Source: Lichenicoccus roseus
Lineage (GTDB): Bacteria > Pseudomonadota > Alphaproteobacteria > Acetobacterales > Acetobacteraceae
Direction of reading: 5' to 3'
Length of the DNA: 64,000 nt
NCBI RefSeq assembly: GCF_005844085.1
Contig: NZ_VCDI01000008.1
Coordinates: 62,001-126,000, forward strand
Below the pieces are notes generated by a model. The model was not told the DNA's origin. It ran no database searches and saw only the letters and a program-made list of their open reading frames with translations. Below, in pieces: positions 54,258 through 61,466 of the stretch. The first letter of the stretch is position 1. The number at the start of each line of letters is the position of its first letter. The position numbers and the translations under genes were made by a program.

Positions 54258-55358
54258 ATGCTCGATGACGTCTCGATACCCCTGCTGCCGGTGCGGCTGC
54301 CGCAGCCGGCGCCGGTCGGGCACCCGCCGGCGCTGATCCAGGCCTGGTTCGACCACATCGTCGACGCCGTGGTGCCCACGGCCGACGGCAGCCTGCCGAC
54401 CGCCCGGCGCGCTGCCGACGCCTATGCCCGCCGCGCCAAGGCCGACAACACCCGGCGTGCCTATCGGGCCGGGGTACGCGCCTGGTGCGACTGGTGCGAC
54501 CGCCACACCCTGCCCTGCCTGCCGGGACGTGCTGTCGACGTGGTGGCCTTCCTGGCGGCCGAGCGCGGACGCGGCCTGAGCGTCAACACCATCGACCTGC
54601 GCCGGTCGGCGATCCGCTACCTGCACTACGTAGCCGGTCTGCCGGTGCCGACGGCGGAAGCGCAGGTCACCGAAACGCTGGCGGGCATCCATCGCGAGGC
54701 GGCAGACCACGGCCAGGTCCCGGTGCAGAAGCTCGCCGCCACCGCCTCGATCCTGCACGAGATCCTGGCGCTGATCCCGGATGACCTGGCGGGACTGCGC
54801 GATCGGGCGCTGATCCTGGTGGGCTTTGCCGGCGCCCTGCGACGTTCGGAGCTGGCGGCGATCCGGGTCGAGCACTGCACGTCGCGCGAGCGCGGCATCA
54901 GCCTCACCCTGCCGCGCTCCAAGAGCGAGCGTGCGGGCAAGGCGGTGACCGTGGCGCTGCCTTATGGCACCACCAGCCTGTGTCCGGTGCGGGCGCTGCG
55001 ACGCTGGCAGGAGGCCGCCGGGATCAGCGAAGGCGCGTTGTTCCGCAGGCTGTATCTGCCGCCAACCCGGCACGAGCGCGGTGCTGGAGCCCGGCCGGGT
55101 CTGGTCGTGGGGTTCGAGGCGCTAGATCCCGGCTCGATCGCACGCATCCTCAAGCGACGCGCTGCTGCCGCCGGCTTTGATCCTGAGCTGGTCTCCGGCC
55201 ACAGCCTGAAGCGCGGCGCGCTGACCACCGGGATGGAGCGCGGTGTGCACCCGACCCGGCTCAAGCAGCTCGGGCGGCATAGGAGCTATGCCGTGCTCGA
55301 CACGTATCTCGCGCTGGGGGATCCGTTCGAGGGGCATCCGCTGAACGGGGTGATCTGA
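54258..55358 (+). CDS. Tyrosine recombinase/integrase
   Basis: 366-residue tyrosine recombinase. The N-terminal SAM-like domain (NTRRAYRAGVRAWCDWCDRH, about 63-150) binds the core site. The catalytic domain has the first Arg in GALRRSELAAIR, the HxxR box as SGHSLKRGALT, a second His in LGRHRSYAV and the Tyr in LDTYLALGDPF. It may resolve plasmid multimers or integrate an element. It follows clpS by 18 bp, and a hairpin lies 21 bp downstream. Confidence 0.88.
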   Translation: MLDDVSIPLLPVRLPQPAPVGHPPALIQAWFDHIVDAVVPTADGSLPTARRAADAYARRAKADNTRRAYRAGVRAWCDWCDRHTLPCLPGRAVDVVAFLAAERGRGLSVNTIDLRRSAIRYLHYVAGLPVPTAEAQVTETLAGIHREAADHGQVPVQKLAATASILHEILALIPDDLAGLRDRALILVGFAGALRRSELAAIRVEHCTSRERGISLTLPRSKSERAGKAVTVALPYGTTSLCPVRALRRWQEAAGISEGALFRRLYLPPTRHERGAGARPGLVVGFEALDPGSIARILKRRAAAAGFDPELVSGHSLKRGALTTGMERGVHPTRLKQLGRHRSYAVLDTYLALGDPFEGHPLNGVI

Positions 55359-55379
55359 TTACCCTCAGCAACACTCCAA

Positions 55380-55398
55380 GAGGAGCTAGAGGCTCCTC
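55380..55398. terminator. Hairpin after the integrase gene
   Basis: GAGGAGC TAGAG GCTCCTC forms a 7-bp stem with a 5-base loop, starting 21 bp after the integrase stop. There is no U-tract, so it may be a stabilising or regulatory hairpin. Confidence 0.35.
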
Positions 55399-55405
55399 AA
55401 CACAC

Positions 55406-55585
55406 ATGATCAGAACCCCCTCTTCGGCAGGACTGCGTTGGCAGGTGTGGACCGTCTATCCAGACGGCCTGCCGTCTGTTTCCGGCTCTACAAGCCGCGG
55501 CCGCATGAGCGCCACCTCAGCCATTGCCACCGCCCATGAGGTGATCGACGCGCTGCTGACACAAGATGGAGCGGCAGCAGACTAG
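55406..55585 (+). CDS. Small hypothetical protein
   Basis: 59 residues starting MIRTPSSAGLRWQVWTVYPD, followed by SVSGSTSRGRMSATSAIATA and a helix AHEVIDALL. The composition is coding-like. No known family. The hairpin at 55380 lies just upstream. Confidence 0.45.
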   Translation: MIRTPSSAGLRWQVWTVYPDGLPSVSGSTSRGRMSATSAIATAHEVIDALLTQDGAAAD

Positions 55586-55643
55586 CTACAGGTTAACGGC
55601 ACCTGTCTTGCAGTGGATGGCCGCTGGCACAGGAGGGGTAACA

Positions 55644-55893
55644 ATGAACGGAATTAATGAGAACCAGCTAAAGATCACGTGCGGCGGTTGCAAGATCCCA
55701 CTGCTGATGACCATTCGAATGTCGCAATATTGGGCTAGGCAACAGCGAGGTTGAGACAGCACGATGCCCAGAGTGCGAGTTCGAGATAAGCGCTCGGTGC
55801 TTCGGTTTTGACCTGCGGCCGGCGCAGTTTCGTAATGTGGCGTTAGTGTCCTATGACGCTCATGTCCAGAGGCACCGAGGAGAGGTTAGATGA
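55644..55893 (+). pseudogene. Small zinc-ribbon protein, frameshifted
   Basis: From the ATG at 55644 (preceded by AGGAGGGG) the frame reads MNGINENQLKITCGGCKIPL and ends early. One base off, the sequence continues IGLGNSEVETARCPECEFEI and then SARCFGFDLRPAQF to a TGA at 55891-55893 that overlaps the next gene's ATG. The two CxxC pairs (CGGC, CPEC) form a zinc ribbon only when joined. The coupling supports a real but broken gene, or a programmed frameshift. Confidence 0.55.
55846..55859. repeat. TATGAC palindrome copy (GTGTCCTATGACGC)
   Basis: One copy of the plasmid's dispersed motif, consensus GTGTC(A/C)TATGACAC. It lies 30 bp before the gene at 55890. Confidence 0.55.
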
Positions 55894-56216
55894 GCAAGCG
55901 GATTGATGACGTGTGGCGGGTGCTGGACCTCCACGATGTGACGGTCGAGCCGGTAGAAGCCGCCTCTGGTGCGATGGGCGAGTTCTTGGGTATGCACGCG
56001 GCCGTAGTCGGTACGCGCATCGCTGAGCAGCTCCTTGCGAAGGGTGTCGTGACGGTAGAGACCGCTGCTCAAGCTATCCGAACCTTCCACGTCGATGACG
56101 CCAAGGACAAGCCCCCGCAAACAGCTTACGCAGCGGATCGTCTGCTCGTAGGGCTTGCAACCGCCTTACCGACTCCGTCGGTGATGGTCGCACGACTATC
56201 AGCACGCGGTCTGTAG
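55890..56216 (+). CDS. Hypothetical plasmid protein
   Basis: 108 residues from the ATG at 55890, which follows GAGGAGAGG. Starts MSKRIDDVWRVLDLHDVTVE and continues with helices (VVGTRIAEQLLAKGVVTVET; TAYAADRLLVGLATALPTP). No recognised family. Its ATG lies in the stop of the frameshifted zinc-ribbon gene, and a TATGAC palindrome is upstream. Confidence 0.6.
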   Translation: MSKRIDDVWRVLDLHDVTVEPVEAASGAMGEFLGMHAAVVGTRIAEQLLAKGVVTVETAAQAIRTFHVDDAKDKPPQTAYAADRLLVGLATALPTPSVMVARLSARGL

Positions 56217-56309
56217 AGGGTCTCATCCTACTCGTGTGGGTGGTTGACCAGGTCAGAGCCAAGCTCGATGAACGTCGGGCCGCATAGGCACCACATCGTC
56301 TACCCCTTA

Positions 56310-56323
56310 CCGTCATATGACAC
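56310..56323. repeat. TATGAC palindrome copy (CCGTCATATGACAC)
   Basis: Contains the perfect core GTCATATGAC. A weaker inverted relative (GTGATAGGACATCG) follows at 56327-56340. It lies about 80 bp before the frame at 56405. Confidence 0.5.
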
Positions 56324-56404
56324 TCGGGTGATAGGACATCGTTACCTTACGACAAGAGGAACGCCAACACGACCGAACAAGACCTTTGAGACGCTCGAGC
56401 TTTC

Positions 56405-56677
56405 ATGGATGACCGACGGGTCTCGCCATCGACACGTGTCCAGGTGCTCGACCTGCTTGCGGCAGATACCCCCTGCCCCAACTACTTTGAGGTGTATGAG
56501 GCCGCAGGTCATATCATCAGGTTAGGCCTGACTGTAGCCCCGGCCGAGGTCGCCGCCATCCTCGATGACCTCCTGGACATCCGGGTGCAAGAACACCGTA
56601 CTACATCGCCGAACTATTTGCCGCGGTCCTGGCCACGGCCATGTCGACGGTCTCCTGGAGGTCGGCAAATGTGGTGA
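56405..56677 (+). CDS. Possible hypothetical protein
   Basis: 90 residues, MDDRRVSPSTRVQVLDLLAA then CPNYFEVYEAAGHIIRLGLT and VAPAEVAAILDDLLDI, which looks like a helical domain. The last 25 residues are Arg/Pro-rich and resemble out-of-frame translation, so the gene may be frameshifted near 56600. No known family. Confidence 0.35.
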   Translation: MDDRRVSPSTRVQVLDLLAADTPCPNYFEVYEAAGHIIRLGLTVAPAEVAAILDDLLDIRVQEHRTTSPNYLPRSWPRPCRRSPGGRQMW

Positions 56678-56740
56678 CCGTCGCACACCTAGTGCGTCCG
56701 CACATCGTAGTGATGACTAGCTCAGCGGCTACTTCATTGT

Positions 56741-56753
56741 TGCCATACGACAC
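56741..56753. repeat. TATGAC-type motif copy (TGCCATACGACAC)
   Basis: A diverged copy of the dispersed motif in the interval before the guanylate kinase-like gene. No other feature is visible from 56678 to 56900. Confidence 0.35.
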
Positions 56754-56900
56754 TTGTTCTGGAGGGCACTACGACGCGCTGGATGGTGTCGCGGCAGGGC
56801 CATGATAATTGCGGGCTGCGTTCCCTTCCCCGCTTAAAGAGCTCTCGGGCTCACAGGAAATACAATGATGTCCGATAGGTGGATTAACCCGAATGATATT

Positions 56901-56926
56901 GTCATACCGTCATATGACGGTATGAC
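56901..56926. promoter_or_regulatory. Perfect 26-bp palindrome upstream of the gmk-like gene
   Basis: GTCATACCGTCAT followed directly by its reverse complement ATGACGGTATGAC, with no mismatch. The centre is the same GTCATATGAC core as the dispersed motif, and the outer arms add a second GTCATAC/GTATGAC pair. It ends 25 bp before the chosen start at 56952, an operator position. Confidence 0.6.
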
Positions 56927-56951
56927 CCAAAGACGTAACGACGGTGATGTC

Positions 56952-57535
56952 ATGGCGCGGCAGCGTGTTGCCCTGGTGCTCGTGTCGCCGTCCGGCGGCG
57001 GCAAGACGACAATTATGAGGCGCCTTATGCCGACCGAGGACAACCTGGTGGCCGGTGTATCGATGACAACCCGGCGGCCGAGACCCGGTGAGCTGGACGC
57101 CGTCGACTACACCTTCCGGACGCAGGAGAAGTTTGACCATGTCGCGCGACATGAAGGCATGCTCGAGAACGCAACAATACACGGGCACTCATACGGCATC
57201 CCCAGGGTGCCTGTGGAGGCCGCGCTGGCGGCAGGCATCGGCCTAGCGTTTGCAATCGATTGGCAAGGCCACCGTCTTTTGAAGCGAGCGCTGCCTGGTG
57301 ACGTGGTGGGCCGCTACCTAACGCCACCATCCGTCGAAGAGCTCGACCGCAGGCTCCGCATGCGCGGTGATGCCGATGAGGTTATCCGAGCTTGAATGGC
57401 ATGCGCTCGCGACGAGCTGGCACACCAGGCCAGCGTCGAGTTTCGGTGATCATCAATCTCAACGTCGCCGAAGCGATCGAGCGCGTGCGATTGGTGCTGC
57501 ATGAAGCCCGCAGGAAGCGACTACAGGCGGGGTAG
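56952..57535 (+). pseudogene. Guanylate kinase-like gene with in-frame TGA and a frameshift
   Basis: Starts MARQRVALVLVSPSGGGKTT (P-loop), then VSMTTRRPRPGELDAVDYTF (GMP-binding), ATIHGHSYGIPRVPVEAALA and VGRYLTPPSVEELDRRLRMR, as in guanylate kinases. A TGA at 57393-57395 interrupts ADEVIRA before MACARDELAHQASVEFR; CGA to TGA would restore the family's Arg. A frameshift near 57449 leads to VIINLNVAEAIERVRLVLHE and a stop at 57535. A plasmid-borne guanylate kinase is unusual; the true start may instead be 56922. Confidence 0.7.
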
Positions 57536-57589
57536 GGCAGGGGGGCCTAGCAAATGCTTTGGTGTGGTTTCAATGCTCTAGCTGCTTCC

Positions 57590-57627
57590 TGCCATATGAC
57601 GATAGCATGTTGCGACGCTATGACATC
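57590..57627. repeat. Two TATGAC motif copies
   Basis: TGCCATATGACGA (57590-57602) and CGCTATGACATC (57616-57627), in a 350-base non-coding stretch (57536-57883) that is the intergenic control region of the partition locus. Confidence 0.45.
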
Positions 57628-57739
57628 AAGACTTTAGGGCATGATGGCGCCATGCGTAGCTGATCCCCAGGTGGTAGTGGCGGAATACATTCGCGTTAGA
57701 GTCAGATAAAGACACTAACTGGCGCTAACCGGGCGGGGC

Positions 57740-57757
57740 TTTCGGAACATTGCGAAA
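57740..57757. repeat. TTTCG-type palindrome, copy 1
   Basis: TTTCGGAACATTGCGAAA, an imperfect palindrome matching the copy at 57856-57873. The pair may be partition or repressor sites. Confidence 0.45.
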
Positions 57758-57771
57758 TGTGTGCGGGCATG

Positions 57772-57785
57772 CCGTCGTATGACAC
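57772..57785. repeat. TATGAC motif copy (CCGTCGTATGACAC)
   Basis: Dispersed-motif copy between the two TTTCG-type palindromes. Confidence 0.45.
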
Positions 57786-57827
57786 TAGGATAGATGCATC
57801 ACAGTGTCGCAATATGCAGTGACGGCC

Positions 57828-57840
57828 GTGTCATATGATA
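57828..57840. repeat. TATGAC motif copy (GTGTCATATGATA)
   Basis: Dispersed-motif copy with perfect left half GTGTCATATGA, 16 bp before the second TTTCG-type palindrome. Confidence 0.45.
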
Positions 57841-57855
57841 AATCAGCTACCACCG

Positions 57856-57873
57856 TTTCACAACGTTGCGAAA
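57856..57873. repeat. TTTCG-type palindrome, copy 2
   Basis: TTTCACAACGTTGCGAAA, palindromic apart from one pair, sharing the TTTC...AAC(A/G)TT...GAAA pattern with copy 1. Confidence 0.45.
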
Positions 57874-57883
57874 GTCATGCTTG

Positions 57884-58297
57884 TCATTCTTCAGCGGGTA
57901 AGCGGATAGCTCGTCTGATGATGACAGGCACATGAGCGGGCCTATCTGCTATCTTGAGCCTGCGCCGAGATGCCCGACGAGCTGAGGCCTTACCCTCGAC
58001 TTTCTTGAGGGCGGCCTTCTCCCGGAGCTTAGCGGGCCGGTACTTTTTCGCGTCGTACTCGTCGATGCGCTCGAGAGCAGGCTGCACCCCTCCACGACAC
58101 TCAAGGGTTTTAGCGAGCGCCCAATCGTGTGCGGCCAGCGCTGCTACTGCCTCGCGGAACGCCGTCGCCAAAGCCAGCTGTTGCTGGTTCACGGTGTCCC
58201 GGTGGTCCACCTGTCGCTCAATGCTAGTCTGCGAGCGAAACCCGAACTTGCTCGGTCGACCGATTTTGGCGCTTGGCTTCTAATCGGTTTCTGACAT
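57884..58297 (-). pseudogene. Hypothetical gene divergent from parA, in-frame TAG at codon 6
   Basis: The ATG at 58297 has a strong ribosome site (AGGAGGTG, about 58301-58308). It reads MSETD, then TAG (58280-58282), then KPSAKIGRPSKFGFRSQTSI and on, without frameshift, to RRAIRLPAEE at 57884. The stretch from 58210 is a good open frame (DHRDTVNQQQLALATAFREA). The family looks like a plasmid protein with a GRPSK basic start; function unknown. GAG or CAG to TAG is the simplest cause. Confidence 0.6.
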
Positions 58298-58358
58298 CGG
58301 CACCTCCTGTCTGAGCTACCGACCTGTCGCAACAGTCGTCAAGCGCCATTGCGTCAAA

Positions 58359-58390
58359 GTGTCCTATGACACCGGGACCCTATGACATAG
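58359..58390. promoter_or_regulatory. TATGAC motif pair in the parA promoter region
   Basis: GTGTCCTATGACACCG (58359-58374), the best match to the consensus, and CCCTATGACATAG (58378-58390). They lie 57-88 bp before the parA start, where a partition repressor would bind. Confidence 0.6.
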
Positions 58391-58424
58391 AGACGTGTTG
58401 ACGATGCGACTATAGTAGTGCGAT

Positions 58425-58437
58425 GACGTATGACACC
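58425..58437. promoter_or_regulatory. TATGAC motif at the parA ribosome site
   Basis: GACGTATGACACC lies directly before the GAGGA ribosome site of parA, so binding here would block translation or transcription start. Confidence 0.5.
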
Positions 58438-58446
58438 CGAGGATTT

Positions 58447-59154
58447 ATGACGATGCAAATTATCAGCGTAGTCGCCCGGAAAGGCGGCACGGGCAAATCG
58501 ACAGCTTGCCGAGCGCTTGCTGTAGAGGCGCTGCAAGCTGGACTCAAGACAGCTATCATCGACACCGACCCGCAGGGAACCTGCCTTCGCTGGTCGCAGC
58601 GGCGCGCTTCTATGGAAATCCACGCTCCGCATGTAGAAGCGGCAGGACCTAACCTGACCTCACAAGCGAAGACCCTTGAGGGCAGGGGGGTAGACATCCT
58701 ATTTATCGATACCCCGCCGACAGCGCTTCCGGTTGTCAGTTCGGCTCTGCTTCTTTCGACAGCGGCGCTCATCGTGACCAGGCCGAGCATGGACGATCTC
58801 GAGAGTGTGCAAGAGACCGTCCGCGTCGCGTCGGCGCAGGGCAGACCATTTGGGGTATGCCTGTGGCAAACGCCACCCGACAAGCGCGTGCGTATCGTGA
58901 GCCTCGCGGTCCAGGCGCTCACTGATCTGGTTGGCACCGAGGCTATTTGCCCAACGACGGTATCCTCTTCAGTTAGTTATCAATACGCCTATGCTGAGAG
59001 CTTTACTGTCCAAGAGCGCGAGCCGCACGGCCGGGCAAGAGCGGAGTTGGCAGACGTCTGGTCGTGGTTGCAGCGGAGAAAGCTAGTCGCCCTCACGTCC
59101 TATGACACCAACGTCAAAGCGTCTCCGCGTCCGAGGAAAAGAGCTTCGGTATGA
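58447..59154 (+). CDS. parA: ParA-type partition ATPase
   Basis: 235 residues from the ATG at 58447 (58453 is also possible). MTMQIISVVARKGGTGKSTA carries the deviant Walker A motif of ParA/MinD ATPases, followed by IIDTDPQGTCLRWSQRR and LFIDTPPTALPVVSSALLLS (Walker B region). ParA moves plasmid copies apart along the nucleoid. There is no ParA-type N-terminal HTH, so it is the small type Ib form, which pairs with an RHH partner. The next gene overlaps its stop (ATGA). Confidence 0.9.
   Translation: MTMQIISVVARKGGTGKSTACRALAVEALQAGLKTAIIDTDPQGTCLRWSQRRASMEIHAPHVEAAGPNLTSQAKTLEGRGVDILFIDTPPTALPVVSSALLLSTAALIVTRPSMDDLESVQETVRVASAQGRPFGVCLWQTPPDKRVRIVSLAVQALTDLVGTEAICPTTVSSSVSYQYAYAESFTVQEREPHGRARAELADVWSWLQRRKLVALTSYDTNVKASPRPRKRASV
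59096..59109. repeat. TATGAC motif copy inside parA 3' end
   Basis: CGTCCTATGACACC, about 45 bp before the start of the RHH partner gene. Confidence 0.45.
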
Positions 59155-59474
59155 GCCGCCCCGTGAAGCCGAACGTAAGCTACCCGACGACTTTCGACCT
59201 GCGGCCCGCAGAGCCGGTCGCGCAGCCTGTCAACAGACGGGAGGTCGTGGACACCGGAGCAAGGTCGAGACGACCGCTTGAGGAGCTCAGCAAGCCGACT
59301 GTCGTCTACCTGCATCCTGACGGTAAGCGTGAGCTACGTCGGTGGGCAATCGAGCAGGATGTGAAAGTGCATGACCTGATGCTCGAAGCCCTGCAGGAGT
59401 GGGCCGAGCGCAGAGGCATTCAAACGACCTGGCGTGTCGAGCCTGCAGTTCAGCCGCGCAACCGTAGGGGCTGA
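59151..59474 (+). CDS. Ribbon-helix-helix partition protein (ParG-like)
   Basis: 107 residues. The N-terminal 45 residues are flexible. From about 48 the pattern TVVYLHPDGKRELRRWAIEQ followed by DVKVHDLMLEALQEWAERRG is a ribbon-helix-helix DNA-binding fold. The place of this gene, overlapping the parA stop, is that of the centromere-binding and autorepressor protein of type Ib partition systems. I infer that it recognises the TATGAC palindromes, though direct evidence is absent. Confidence 0.72.
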   Translation: MSRPVKPNVSYPTTFDLRPAEPVAQPVNRREVVDTGARSRRPLEELSKPTVVYLHPDGKRELRRWAIEQDVKVHDLMLEALQEWAERRGIQTTWRVEPAVQPRNRRG

Positions 59475-59498
59475 CCGGGTAATCCTCGGGCCACCAAG

Positions 59499-59601
59499 GA
59501 TGTGATCATTGCCAGCCGAACGAACTCTTGAGGGTAGAGGGCTGTGATCTTTGCCAGCCGAGAATTCTCGAGGCTTCCGGGGATGTGATCATTGCCAGCC
59601 G
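59499..59601. repeat. Replication iterons, left cluster (3 copies)
   Basis: Three direct copies: GATGTGATCATTGCCAGCCG at 59499-59518, GCTGTGATCTTTGCCAGCCG at 59541-59560, and GATGTGATCATTGCCAGCCG at 59582-59601. They lie between the partition genes and the 3' end of repA. Confidence 0.8.
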
Positions 59602-59611
59602 CAGGAAAGTT

Positions 59612-60658
59612 TCAGGTCGCTTTCGTTGGTGGCGGCGATGGCCGAAGCAGCAGACCGTCGGCCCTGACCTCGACGCCATTCCTCGGATAGACGCTGAGAG
59701 CAGTGTAGAGCGGCGCCTCAAATTGCGGCTTGAAGTTCTTCATCTGGCCGACCCGAGCCCCGAATTGGCGCCGCAAACGCTCCCAGGGAACGTGGATTTC
59801 CTCCTGAAGTGCTGGCAGACGAAATGCCAGCCATAGATAGATGTCGATAGCCATCGCGCTGCCGGTCAGCTCGTGGAGGGCAGCTTTGTCGACGAGAACG
59901 GGGTGGGCACGCATTTCACGGAAGAAGGCGTCCGATAGGGTCACCTCTTCAATCATGCGACTCGCCGCCCGTGGGTCTGGGTTCTCCACATGCTTGTAGT
60001 CACGGACCAGCAACCCGTTGAATGTCCGGCTACTTTTGTCATTACCGAACCTGAACGAGACGCCGCAGGTTGCCAATCTCTCGAGCTGGTCGATGAGTCG
60101 GGCCGAGACCTGACCGCCGCGTTTCACACCCAAACGGGCCAGCAGGCTCGCCGCGGATGACCCCATCTCGATGACGGGAGAACCCGTTCGGGTGACTTCG
60201 GTCTGCATGTCGATGAGGAGGAGACGCGCCAGCATCCCACTCGGCACCCGTAGTGTCCTCGTCTGCCCGGCGTCATTTTCCATGAACCCTGGTTTGACGA
60301 GTAGTCGAGCGAAGCCGGTGTCGATGACCCAGGGGTCTCCAGGAGGCAGGTCTTTGTGTGGCAGGCCCGCGAGAGACCAAGCCGAGTAACTGTAGCCAGG
60401 AACCACGGCTCCTTCGGCCTCCCGGGTCAGCGCTGATAGCGCAGTGTCAGCAATATGCCGACCTCTTTCCGAAGAGAGGACTTTTGCGAGCGGTGGGGGA
60501 CTGTCCTCAAGCATCAGCTTGTCAGCTTCCTGCACTGCCCCCAGGCTTCCGTGCTCCAGGACAACATCGTGCAGGCGAGACCTGCTGCCGAACAGCTCGG
60601 GCTGCTCCGCCACCTTCTTATCTTCCTGAGCCCTTTTTCTTTTCTTCAGCTCGACCAT
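59612..60658 (-). CDS. repA: Plasmid replication initiator RepA
   Basis: 348 residues of the RepA_C (plasmid-encoded RepA) family. It begins MVELKKRKRAQEDKKVAEQP and includes IDTGFARLLVKPGFMENDAG, RVPSGMLARLLLIDMQTEVT, MIEEVTLSDAFFREMRAHPV and MAIDIYLWLAFRLPALQEEI, which form winged-helix DNA-binding parts. It binds the iterons and opens the origin. Both flanks carry iterons, so repA expression is likely autoregulated by its own binding sites at 60694-60747. Confidence 0.88.
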   Translation of the reverse strand: MVELKKRKRAQEDKKVAEQPELFGSRSRLHDVVLEHGSLGAVQEADKLMLEDSPPPLAKVLSSERGRHIADTALSALTREAEGAVVPGYSYSAWSLAGLPHKDLPPGDPWVIDTGFARLLVKPGFMENDAGQTRTLRVPSGMLARLLLIDMQTEVTRTGSPVIEMGSSAASLLARLGVKRGGQVSARLIDQLERLATCGVSFRFGNDKSSRTFNGLLVRDYKHVENPDPRAASRMIEEVTLSDAFFREMRAHPVLVDKAALHELTGSAMAIDIYLWLAFRLPALQEEIHVPWERLRRQFGARVGQMKNFKPQFEAPLYTALSVYPRNGVEVRADGLLLRPSPPPTKAT

Positions 60659-60693
60659 GGCCCACAGGCTGCGATCAAATGCGCCTTCCTGTC

Positions 60694-61174
60694 GATGTGA
60701 AGATTGCCAGCCGAATCGCTTTTAGCCGATGTGAACTTTGCCAGCCGTACAGCAATGGAAGGGAGAAGATTCCATTGTCTATTGTAAGAGGGCTGGCAAT
60801 GTTCTCGGGATAACTTTGCAAGTCATTGAATTTGCGCGAAAGTCGTTCCAGGATTCAGGCTGGCAATGTTCACACGTGCGGGCAATAGGACCGGCTAGAA
60901 CTAGGGTCCCTGTGGATAACTTCGGGCGCATAGGCTGGCAATGTTCACATCGACCCGGGGCTTTTAAAGGGCGATTTGACGAACCGAATCGGCATGGAAG
61001 CAGACGTGGTACTGGGCTTGCTGGCTGTCATAGGCTGCTGAAGTGGATCGCTTTTTCAGCGATCCAGCTCCTGCGCGGCTGGCAATGATCACATCGCGAT
61101 GGCGACCCGGCGCAAGATCGGCTGGCAATGATCACATCGATGGCTGACCTCGACCGGCTGGCAATGATCACATC
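60694..61174. repeat. oriV: Replication origin with iterons (8 copies)
   Basis: Two copies read GATGTGAA(G/C)(A/T)TTGCCAGCCG (60694-60713, 60728-60747). Six inverted copies have the core GGCTGGCAATG(A/T)TC: 60791, 60858, 60933, 61077, 61120 and 61156, the last three ending ATCACATC. The right cluster therefore has opposite orientation to the left cluster and to the two repA-proximal copies. This is the likely origin. Confidence 0.8.
60911..60919 (-). promoter_or_regulatory. Perfect DnaA box in the origin
   Basis: TGTGGATAA, whose complement is TTATCCACA, the consensus DnaA box. It lies between iterons at 60858 and 60933. Confidence 0.75.
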
Positions 61175-61256
61175 TAACGCCAGGTAGAGGGCAGTGCGTG
61201 CTGGCGCCAGTGCCGTGGGCACACCTATATAGATGAAATCACTGCTCGAGGTCATC

Positions 61257-61466
61257 ATGTCAGCCATCCCTCAGCCGTCCGGGCCCCACCAGGCCGACTT
61301 CATCGAGGTCGAGGGCCACCGTGTTCAGCTTCCGCCACGTGATGAGGCGATCAGAGCGCGACATGCCGCACTTAAAGAGCTCAATGCATACCGCGTAAAG
61401 ATGGCAGGCCGCTGGTCGGGGTCTTCGTCCGAGCTCTTGGCAGAGGCACGCGCAGACCGTCGCTGA
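61257..61466 (+). CDS. Antitoxin of a VapBC pair
   Basis: 69 residues from the ATG at 61257 (61233 would add 8). MSAIPQPSGPHQADFIEVEG then VQLPPRDEAIRARHAALKEL and a C-terminal LLAEARADRR. It is a small acidic-basic partner preceding the PIN toxin gene with a one-base overlap (TGATG). It resembles antitoxins with a strand-rich N-terminus and a helix that fills the toxin's active site. Confidence 0.72.
   Translation: MSAIPQPSGPHQADFIEVEGHRVQLPPRDEAIRARHAALKELNAYRVKMAGRWSGSSSELLAEARADRR

Noticed and set aside
57536-57883. CRISPR array
   Set aside because: The short repeated motifs here are palindromes of 10-18 bp at irregular spacing with no unique spacers of fixed length.
59499-61174. CRISPR-like direct repeats
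   Set aside because: The 19-20 bp units occur in both orientations around repA at uneven spacing, as iterons do.
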